Assembly: GCA_965232405.1 (NCBI GenBank)
Contig: OZ246966.1
Span: forward strand, 2,728,001 to 2,792,000
Direction of reading: 5' to 3'
DNA: 64,000 nucleotides
Origin: RCIO01 sp965232405
GTDB taxonomy: Bacteria > Pseudomonadota > Alphaproteobacteria > Rhizobiales > Rhizobiaceae
The translations under genes and the position numbers were made by a program. Below, in pieces: positions 50,868 through 61,168 of this stretch (its first letter is position 1; the number at the start of each line of letters is the position of its first letter). The notes beneath the pieces are model-generated. The model had not been told where the DNA came from and ran no database searches. It saw only the letters and a program-made list of their open reading frames with translations.

Positions 50868-51542
50868 TCACGACGTATTGGGCGGATCGAGCGCGTCCAG
50901 CGCCAGCGCGTGGCATTCCTTCAATATGTCGTCCGCCAGATGGGTGGGGCGCTTTCGCCTGCCGGGCGGGCGGCCGAAACGCAGCGGCGAAACGCGGCCG
51001 CGACCTTGGCTCTGGCTGAGCCTGTTCCGCGCATTCCAGCGGGCAAGGCGTCGCGCCTCGCGCGGCAGGTTGGCAAGGGCGCGGCGCGATGAAAGCAGAC
51101 GGCGGCAGAGGCCCGTGGCATCAACCGGATCGTCGGAGGAGATATCCGGCTTTTCGGGCAGCGGCGCCGTTTCGGTGATACCCGGCACGCAGATGCGCGG
51201 CATGAATTTCGAGCTGCGCCTCGGCGGATCGGAGTGAAACCTCTTCAGCGGATCGAGCAGCGGAAATGCCGGGATGCGGATGGCGGCCGGTTGATCCCCT
51301 TTGCGGAGAGCGGCGAAATCCGGCTGCGCGCCGGCCGGCCGGGCCACGACATCCTGTGTGGCAATGACGATGAGACGGCGGATGGCGGCCTCAGTGGCGC
51401 GCAGGATGCGCAGCGCATGCGCGTGCAGGTGGCGGGGTATGCTGAGGGGCGGTTCGTCCTCCAGCCCGGCCAGCGCGAACAGGCCCGCGAGAATTCGCTG
51501 TAATGCTTCGCGGTTGCGCTTGATTGCCAGGGTCCAGTCCAT
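50868..51542 (-). CDS. Conserved hypothetical protein (rhizobial)
   Basis: This 224-residue protein starts MDWTLAIKRNREALQRIL at ATG 51542, with GAGGTGG just upstream. The beginning and the segment PRHLHAHALRILRATEAAIRRLIVIA resemble conserved hypothetical proteins of Rhizobiales. The C-terminal part is very Arg- and Pro-rich. No catalytic or membrane features are seen. The function is unknown. It is followed upstream (51.6-52.4 kb) by repeats. Confidence 0.7.
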   Translation of the reverse strand: MDWTLAIKRNREALQRILAGLFALAGLEDEPPLSIPRHLHAHALRILRATEAAIRRLIVIATQDVVARPAGAQPDFAALRKGDQPAAIRIPAFPLLDPLKRFHSDPPRRSSKFMPRICVPGITETAPLPEKPDISSDDPVDATGLCRRLLSSRRALANLPREARRLARWNARNRLSQSQGRGRVSPLRFGRPPGRRKRPTHLADDILKECHALALDALDPPNTS

Positions 51543-51629
51543 TTCCACCTCGCGTTGCCTGCGGGCATTGTTGGAGCGGGTTGGTCGGCGTGGATAGAAA
51601 AGTGACTAGCGAGTAGCGAGTAGCGAATA

Positions 51630-51679
51630 GGGACAAGGGGTTGGCAGGCGAATGAATCTATCCGGCGCTGAATCTGTCC
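51630..51679. repeat. 50-bp imperfect direct repeat, copy A
   Basis: GGGACAAGGGGTTGGCAGGC begins this copy and AATCTGTCC ends it. It aligns without gaps to 52161-52210 with about three quarters of positions identical by eye. Confidence 0.6.
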
Positions 51680-51717
51680 CCGCCACATTTGCGATTGGCC
51701 CGCGACACCCCGCCGTC

Positions 51718-51841
51718 GTCATCCCGGACGAGCCGCGCAGCGGCGAAAATCCGGGATCCATGCCGGAACGGTGGTGATCCGCGCAGCAGTCACGGAATGG
51801 ATCCCGGACAGCCTGCGCTTCGCTCCGTCTTCCGGGATGAC
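51718..51841. repeat. Nested palindromic repeat element (GTCATCCCGGA type)
   Basis: The element begins GTCATCCCGGA (51718-51728) and ends TCCGGGATGAC (51831-51841), a perfect inverted repeat. Inside it, TCCGGGATCCAT (51750-51761) is the perfect complement of ATGGATCCCGGA (51797-51808). This pattern is familiar from dispersed alphaproteobacterial repeat elements. No coding function is expected. Confidence 0.85.
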
Positions 51842-52160
51842 GCGGAGATGGCAGCGCTTGGAACTGGCAGGCTCTGGTGACCTCGATTCCGAAGCATGAA
51901 TTCCGACATGCTCCGCTCGTGGTGCTCCGCATCCTTTGGTCATCGGAACGCCGGGCTCGCTTGATTCAACAGCGAAGACACGGCTACCCGTGGGCCCTGG
52001 TCTCTCTCGAGCGGTTCAAACCGCTCAGCCGCGCCACCGCGTGGCCCCAGGTACACCGGCCTTTGCCGAAACGGTCGGTGGCCATCCGGCTTCCCGTGCA
52101 AAGGCCAGCGCAGTGTAAGGGAGGCGGAGAGGGTGGGGATAAATGAGTGAATGGTGAGTA

Positions 52161-52210
52161 GGGACAAGAGGTTGGCGGGCCAAAGAGATTTGCTGGCGCC
52201 AAATCTGTCC
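52161..52210. repeat. 50-bp imperfect direct repeat, copy B
   Basis: GGGACAAGAGGTTGGCGGGC begins this copy and AATCTGTCC ends it. It is the partner of 51630-51679. The AT-rich island starts shortly after it. Confidence 0.6.
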
Positions 52211-52420
52211 ATGTTCTAGATACGGCGCATCCCGAATTGCGGGTGGCCGCCGGTGCGTGGCCAGAGGCGCAGCACCTTACCGCCAAATCTTGTGAATGCA
52301 CATAATTTATCTTCTGATCAATTCAACCAGCCCAAGATGCCTTTCCCAATCTATTGCCGAATAACTTGCCCGATGACATCAATTGATGCATCATGAACTT
52401 AGCGGCGCGGGAGGGTGCTT

Positions 52421-52993
52421 GTGGAAGAGGAAATTTCAAGCGACGAGATAAAGCTGCTTCGCTCAGAGTACGAGCGTATTTCGGCAGATATTCGGACTTA
52501 TGAATCCCTGAATGAAAAATTCGTTGGCGTATCACTTGCGGTAGTTACTGCATTTTTTGCTTACGGTGTGAAAGAAAAATTTGAGAGTGCTTTGATTATT
52601 TCGAGCTTCGCTCTCGCATGGCTACTTATATTTTCAATACTAAACTATAAGAACATATATAGAAGCGGTGGATATAAGAAATCAATTGAGATTATTGTCA
52701 ACAAGAGTTTTAGCCGGAATGTCCTGTGGTGGGAGCATTTGAATCATGATCACAAGAAAAAATCGCGTCCGACCGGAATTTTGTTAGCAGTAGCTACATA
52801 TGTTATTTTTGCCTCTGTAGCGATATATACAGATATTAAGATTTTCATTGCTTTCGGCCTATATGCCGGGGCAGGTTATGCAATAATGTTCATTATCTTC
52901 TCGATACTATCTTATGTTTATGCCTACAGGACTGTCGATAGCTACGAGGAGGCGCTGCAGGAGAGTCTTAGTGTGGCAATGAAGCGCGTGTAG
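52421..52993 (+). CDS. Four-helix membrane protein of unknown function in AT-rich island
   Basis: This 190-residue protein starts with GTG at 52421 (MEEEISSDEIKLLRSEYERI), preceded by GGGAGG at proper spacing. It has an N-terminal charged, coiled-coil-like part and two pairs of membrane helices (about residues 36-75 and 120-165). Codon use (AAA, ATA, TTA, TTT) is far more AT-rich than the rest of the window, which is a sign of transfer. The overall plan resembles small membrane proteins found in defence or mobile loci, but I cannot name a family and no effector partner with a motif is present. Confidence 0.7.
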   Translation: MEEEISSDEIKLLRSEYERISADIRTYESLNEKFVGVSLAVVTAFFAYGVKEKFESALIISSFALAWLLIFSILNYKNIYRSGGYKKSIEIIVNKSFSRNVLWWEHLNHDHKKKSRPTGILLAVATYVIFASVAIYTDIKIFIAFGLYAGAGYAIMFIIFSILSYVYAYRTVDSYEEALQESLSVAMKRV

Positions 52994-53126
52994 CGAGAGC
53001 CTATGGTTGGTCCAGCTTTCATCTGGCCAATTAGTCACACCACAACATCTGGTCCAGTTGGAAGCGCAGGATCGCAATTTGTAAAAGTCACCGCCTGCGA
53101 TGGGAGTTTTGAGACATTAAACGAAG

Positions 53127-53240
53127 ATGAAGTGCTCAGCGTGGGGCGGATATGGTGATAAGGCCAAGGAAGCAGCGTCACGGATCAACAGGGCGGTGAA
53201 GAAGATGGAGCGGGCGAAACGGAAAGAAACAGTAGTGTAG
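53127..53240 (+). CDS. Small basic ORF in AT-rich island
   Basis: A 37-residue frame, MKCSAWGGYGDKAKEAASRI followed by a basic tail (NRAVKKMERAKRKETVV), lies between the two island genes on the same strand. The ribosome site is weak. It may be chance, but the strongly basic helical composition is worth noting. Confidence 0.25.
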   Translation: MKCSAWGGYGDKAKEAASRINRAVKKMERAKRKETVV

Positions 53241-53268
53241 CGCTTTTGGTCAACGGTGCGCCTTGGTG

Positions 53269-54117
53269 ATGCAAATGTGGGAATGGGCTGCGGTTTCTGG
53301 TTTGGTCGTGACGACCCTCGGATTGGCCGGCGGATATTTTCTAAAGGCCAGTATCGAAAAAGGTATTCAATATCGCCTCGACAAAGAGCTCGAGACTCTA
53401 AAGGCGCAGCTTCGGGCCAAAGATGAGCAAATCGCGTCAATACGAAGTGGCGTTTTGGACGCGCTGAAATCACGACACGAAACGCTGAATCAACGAAGGC
53501 TGGTAGCGGCGGAGAAATTGTGGGCTGCGGTAACTAATCAAACCAAGTTCAAGATGGCTGTGGCAATGGTGTCGTCTATGAACATAGACGCCATTCTGAA
53601 AGCCAGTGCTGCTCAAGATGCGGAAGGCGAAAAAATACGTATGCTCGGTGAAATGCTGTGGCAAACGTCAGGCCTAGAGGAAGCTATAAGAGATAAGCAG
53701 GAGATAGCCGATCAAGAAAGATTATTCGTTCCACCTCTAGCATGGGCCGCCTTTAAGGCCCTTCGCTCTGTAAATGCAAGCGCTGTTGCTGTCTTGGCAA
53801 CTGTTAAGACGGGTGTTGGACCCACAGTACTAAAAGGTAATTCCCATTCAATAGGACTTATCAAGGAAATTCTTCCCAATTACGGGGAGTTTTTGGACAA
53901 ATACCCTGATATCGGTATTTATCACTTGGTCGAACCAATTGAAGAGTACATATATAAAGAACTAGTTTCGTTCTTGGCCGATCCAGATTTTGGCAAAAAG
54001 GCAATTGAGCAAGCTGCGGCGATTGCCAAGTATGCAGAAGAGCTCGAAGTGCAAAAGCCGGATATTTCCATTCCAGAAGAATATTTGGCGAAAGACAATG
54101 TGGGCGAAGCCATTTAG
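53269..54117 (+). CDS. One-TM coiled-coil protein of unknown function in AT-rich island
   Basis: This 282-residue protein has one N-terminal membrane helix (AAVSGLVVTTLGLAGGYFL), then a coiled coil (RLDKELETLKAQLRAKDEQIASI), and a helical C-terminal region with no recognised catalytic motif. The N-out/C-in or reverse orientation is uncertain. Base composition is lower in GC than the neighbours, as in the previous gene. The start is taken as ATG 53269; TTG and GTG alternatives lie at 53263 and 53266. It abuts the carB stop. Confidence 0.7.
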   Translation: MQMWEWAAVSGLVVTTLGLAGGYFLKASIEKGIQYRLDKELETLKAQLRAKDEQIASIRSGVLDALKSRHETLNQRRLVAAEKLWAAVTNQTKFKMAVAMVSSMNIDAILKASAAQDAEGEKIRMLGEMLWQTSGLEEAIRDKQEIADQERLFVPPLAWAAFKALRSVNASAVAVLATVKTGVGPTVLKGNSHSIGLIKEILPNYGEFLDKYPDIGIYHLVEPIEEYIYKELVSFLADPDFGKKAIEQAAAIAKYAEELEVQKPDISIPEEYLAKDNVGEAI

Positions 54118-54135
54118 CCAACTACGTTAACTGTC

Positions 54136-57630
<3,495 letters not shown>

Positions 57631-57662
57631 GGAAATCCGTCTCTTGAACGCTTGCTGCGCAA

Positions 57663-57757
57663 AGCACCGGCGCGGGAGGGGCGCGGCCGGTTCGGCAGCT
57701 GGAATCTGTCAGGCTAGGCGCGCTCTATAGGGGAGAAGCGAGGCGGGGGGAACCCCT
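57663..57757. repeat. 95-bp direct repeat at carB upstream region, copy 1
   Basis: This segment, beginning AGCACCGGCGCGGGAGGGGC and ending GGGGAACCCCT, lies 33 bases before the carB start. It is repeated at 58376-58471 with a single substitution and one extra G. The minus strand reads CTATAG in it, a possible -10 element. Confidence 0.95.
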
Positions 57758-57807
57758 TCAAAGCCGTTCGTCACGGCTATCGGCACGGCGCCTTGCGAGC
57801 CCCCGCG

Positions 57808-58239
57808 CTACGTCACCGAACTTGACCGTGCCTGCCGCGCGCCGACGCGGGCGGCGGCATGCGGCGACAGCCACAGCCAGGCGAGGATCGCCAGATATTC
57901 GGCATATTCGAGCGCCATCGCGAGAAACCGGGTCTCATGTTCGAGAATGAAAAAGGTCTGCCAGGCGCAGATGGCCGCCATCACCGCATACCACCCGGCC
58001 ATCGCCTCACGGAGTCGCGGCCAGCTCAGCACATAGCCCGCGAGATACGTCGCCGCAGCGGCCGCCACCACGCTCCATTGCAGGACAAGCATGCCGGTCG
58101 AGAAGAGCGGGTTGGAGAGCCGTGGCCAGGGGGTGACCGCGAATGCGAGTTCAGCGAAGCCGGCCGCAGCCCAAGCCAGCAGCCCGGCATGGACCACGAC
58201 GAGCAGCGCGGCGATCAGGCGATCGAGCATTGGCGGCAT
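57808..58239 (-). CDS. Small membrane protein within duplicated segment
   Basis: This 143-residue protein starts MPPMLDRLIAALLVVVHAG at ATG 58239, with GAGGAGG seven bases upstream. It has four membrane helices (about residues 5-28, 45-68, 76-95, 104-124). The sequence is not recognised as a named family. In-frame codons upstream (58376-58240) read LETLVATGIARTGEVEGETR, which looks like the C-terminal end of another gene, so the upstream part may be a gene remnant joined to this one. The gene lies between the two copies of the 95-bp repeat. Confidence 0.7.
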   Translation of the reverse strand: MPPMLDRLIAALLVVVHAGLLAWAAAGFAELAFAVTPWPRLSNPLFSTGMLVLQWSVVAAAAATYLAGYVLSWPRLREAMAGWYAVMAAICAWQTFFILEHETRFLAMALEYAEYLAILAWLWLSPHAAARVGARQARSSSVT

Positions 58240-58375
58240 GGTGGCCTCCTCACGCGCCACAATAGCACATTGAACAAAGCGCCGACGGGGCGGTGCACGA
58301 AGCAGCGGGAGGAAATAGCGGGTTTCGCCTTCGACCTCGCCGGTGCGGGCGATGCCGGTGGCGACCAGCGTTTCC

Positions 58376-58471
58376 AGCACCGGCGCGGGAAGGGCGCGGC
58401 CGGTTCGGCAGCTGGAATCTGTCAGGCTAGGCGCGCTCTATAGGGGAGAAGCGAGGCGGGGGGGAACCCCT
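58376..58471. repeat. 95-bp direct repeat, copy 2
   Basis: This is the partner of 57663-57757, offset by 713 bases. On the minus strand it precedes the small membrane protein gene as copy 1 precedes carB. It starts at the same AGCACCGG and ends at the same AACCCCT. Confidence 0.95.
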
Positions 58472-58553
58472 GTGCCGATACAACACCATGTCAGAATTGA
58501 CGCGGACGGACGGGGCGCACAATGCGCTGCTTGCGCTCCGTTTGCAGGGCAGT

Positions 58554-61154
58554 TCACTCCAAGGCCGCTATGGCGTCGTCGGTTGCCTCGATCAGCTTTT
58601 CGGCTGCTGCCGCTCCGGCACTGTTTCCGACTGAACGCTGATAGTCCCTCAACTCAATGAAAGCACGCTTCGCATCGTCGAACAGGTCCACCGATCCGTA
58701 AAGCCAGCCCCTGTTCAGCTGAGTCATGCCGAGACTATGGGTGGCTCGCAGCCACATTTCTGGCGCGGTTTCAGGGCTCCAGACTTCGAGAGCGGCACTG
58801 ATGTGTTTGGAAACGCGGTCCAGCCGCGACGTGTCGAAACCATGCATGACATAGGCGAAATGCGCGATGCCCAGATTGTAGGTCGTCTCGGCCCAGTCGA
58901 GCGGGGCGTTGCCCTTCCGGCGTATCCGGAGCGCAGCCTCGTAGGCTGCCACGGCACCATCCAACCGGGCCACGTCTTTCGTTCGGTCGCCCAGCGTCTT
59001 AAGCGCCAGACCGAGATTGCTCTGTGCCGTCGCCCAATGAAAGGGGGCGCTGCCGGGCGTGAGAACTTCGAGCGCTCCACGCAAGGAATCAATTGCGCCA
59101 ACCAGGCTCTCGGTGCCATCACCAAGCGCTCCGACCGCCTGCAGAGCAACCCCGATGTTGGACTTGGTCGTGGCCCACTGGATGGGGAAGGCGTCGCGAG
59201 TGCGTACGGTGAGCGCTTGCTGGTAGGCCACCACGGCCTCGACCAGGTGCGCGCGATTGCGCTCGCGGTTGCCGAGTGCGGTAAGGGCGACACCAAGGCT
59301 GCTCTGCACCTGCGCCCAAGTCTCCTGATCCGCTTGCCCGTCTGTTTCGCGAAGCGCACTGCGAAATGCGTCAACGGCTTGTCTGTACCAGGTCGTGCCG
59401 GCGTCGCGGTGTCCCAGCATTGTCAACGCCGTGCCAAGATTTGACTGCAGTGACAGCCTTTGGGGATCGAGGTCCCTAGGTACGTTGATCTCCAGTGCAG
59501 CACGGTAAACTTCAACTGCCGCGTCGAGATCTGCCGTTCCGGCGCTGCGAACGGAGCGCTGTACGAGGGCCAGACCAAGCCGATCCTGGCTGGTCAACCA
59601 GAGGCTGCGATCGTCCAGCTTATCGGCGATCGCAACCGCGCGGCGAGCTTCCGCTACCGCTTGATCGTGCGTTTCGCCCTTGCCCTGGTACATCCCGTAT
59701 GCCAGCAGGCTGCGCACTTCGGCGGACTTGTTGACCCACGCCAACCAGTCATCCCACTTTTCGACGATGGCGAAAGCCTTGCGGAAGTCCGCGGCTGCGG
59801 CCTTGTGCCTTGACCGCAGCGACTTTGTCTGGCCGCTACGGATGTATACGAGCGAGTCCTCGATATCGCGCTGGCGAAGGGCAGTGAACTGGGCATCCCG
59901 GGCCGGCCGAAGCTTGTCAACGATCGCTGTCGCGCGTTCGCGCAACTCGTCTGCCTTTGCCAGCAGGCCCTCCAGTTCGGCTCGGTCTGCAAGCCGGGTC
60001 AGCCGAACGATTTCCGGGTTTGGATTGAACAGTTCCTCGCGCTCAGCAAGAATTTCAGCGAACTCCCTCGCCTTGGCGTGCAGCAATTTCTCCAGCTCGA
60101 CCGGATCGTCCGGCGCGTCTGCGCCCATCACCTTGAGCATGCCGTATACCGCATCCATGGGCACGCCGACTTGGCCGGCGATGCGCTCGACCTGGCTACG
60201 ACTGAAGTCGGGCAAGGCCGAAATGGTCAGCAGTAGCTGACGGCGTTCGGCGAGGATGTCGCCTTCGTCACCGGTTGGTTCTTCCGGAGCTTCGCCGAAA
60301 TAGAGCAGGCGGCGCAGGCTTTCGTTGACCCAGGGGCGCTGGCGGCCATCGGTCTTGAGATAGACCTCCTCCGCCACCATGCGCATGACGGTGCCGAACT
60401 CCTCGCCGGCCATTGCCGCTATGTGTCGAATGAGGGCGGCCGCATAGGGGCTGTTTTCGCCCTCGGTGCCATCAAGTGCTACCTGACCGGGGGCGGCGGC
60501 AAAACCGATGACGATGCCGAGGTTATCGATGGAAGATGCTGGCTCATCCGCCTTGGCCAAGGAACCCGCACCACGCGTGTCGGTGACTGTCAGCCCGCCG
60601 GCCGAGAGAGGTACAGGATCGGCATTGGCGGCGGTCTTTAGGAGCGCGCCGTCGGGAAAGGGGTTGTCGCGGCAGGCATCCAGCAAAACGATGGTGACGG
60701 GCACGGTCTCGCGCAGGCGGCGGATAACGTCGGAAACCGGCACAAGCTTGACGGCGGCGGCATCGAGAGCGGAGATGTCGGCGTCGACCGGCACCAGCCA
60801 GTTTTCGCCGCCGGCTTCGACGCCATGACCGGCATAATAGAGCACGGCGACATCGGCATCCTCGGCGTCTTCGACGAAACGTTCGAGATCCTTTGCGAGG
60901 TCGTCCGCATCGCGGTCGGTGCGGCGCACGGAATCGAAACCCAGATCGGAAAGCAGTTCCTCAATGGCGTCGGCGTCGTCCGGCGGATTGGCGAGTGGCG
61001 CCAGATGCTCATAGTCGCCATTGCCGATGACCAGCGCGACACCGCGCAGGGGTTCCTGGGCCACAGCAAGCACGGTCGCGGCCAGCCACAGCACGACCGA
61101 AGCCAATGCCAGCCTCAGCGTTTTTGAAAACCTCGCTGAACAACGTGGTGTCAT
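58554..61154 (-). CDS. Secreted caspase-like (C14) protein with TPR-like repeats
   Basis: This 866-residue protein has a signal or anchor sequence (LRLALASVVLWLAATVLAVAQ, about residues 13-33). A caspase-like domain (about 35-270) follows, with His110 in YYAGHG and Cys161 in LLDACRDNP, then a linker and C-terminal TPR-type repeats from about 490 to 860 (for example LSLQSNLGTALTMLGHRDAGTTWYRQAVDAFRSAL). The ATG at 61154 follows AAGGATC, and a longer frame to 61340 would overlap the upstream TPR gene. It is the second gene in a two-gene cluster, 14 bases after the TPR gene. A proteolytic role for the catalytic pair is likely from the family; the target is unknown. Confidence 0.9.
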   Translation of the reverse strand: MTPRCSARFSKTLRLALASVVLWLAATVLAVAQEPLRGVALVIGNGDYEHLAPLANPPDDADAIEELLSDLGFDSVRRTDRDADDLAKDLERFVEDAEDADVAVLYYAGHGVEAGGENWLVPVDADISALDAAAVKLVPVSDVIRRLRETVPVTIVLLDACRDNPFPDGALLKTAANADPVPLSAGGLTVTDTRGAGSLAKADEPASSIDNLGIVIGFAAAPGQVALDGTEGENSPYAAALIRHIAAMAGEEFGTVMRMVAEEVYLKTDGRQRPWVNESLRRLLYFGEAPEEPTGDEGDILAERRQLLLTISALPDFSRSQVERIAGQVGVPMDAVYGMLKVMGADAPDDPVELEKLLHAKAREFAEILAEREELFNPNPEIVRLTRLADRAELEGLLAKADELRERATAIVDKLRPARDAQFTALRQRDIEDSLVYIRSGQTKSLRSRHKAAAADFRKAFAIVEKWDDWLAWVNKSAEVRSLLAYGMYQGKGETHDQAVAEARRAVAIADKLDDRSLWLTSQDRLGLALVQRSVRSAGTADLDAAVEVYRAALEINVPRDLDPQRLSLQSNLGTALTMLGHRDAGTTWYRQAVDAFRSALRETDGQADQETWAQVQSSLGVALTALGNRERNRAHLVEAVVAYQQALTVRTRDAFPIQWATTKSNIGVALQAVGALGDGTESLVGAIDSLRGALEVLTPGSAPFHWATAQSNLGLALKTLGDRTKDVARLDGAVAAYEAALRIRRKGNAPLDWAETTYNLGIAHFAYVMHGFDTSRLDRVSKHISAALEVWSPETAPEMWLRATHSLGMTQLNRGWLYGSVDLFDDAKRAFIELRDYQRSVGNSAGAAAAEKLIEATDDAIAALE

Positions 61155-61168
61155 GATCCTTGTCACCG

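Larger units (their letters stand above)
51543..52420. other. Repeat-rich non-coding region
   Basis: Between the two flanking genes no convincing gene is visible. The region holds a pair of 50-bp direct repeats, a 124-bp palindromic element and a GAGTAGCGA-type short repeat run (51603-51629). The AT-rich island begins at about 52.2 kb; base composition changes sharply after position 52290. Confidence 0.6.
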
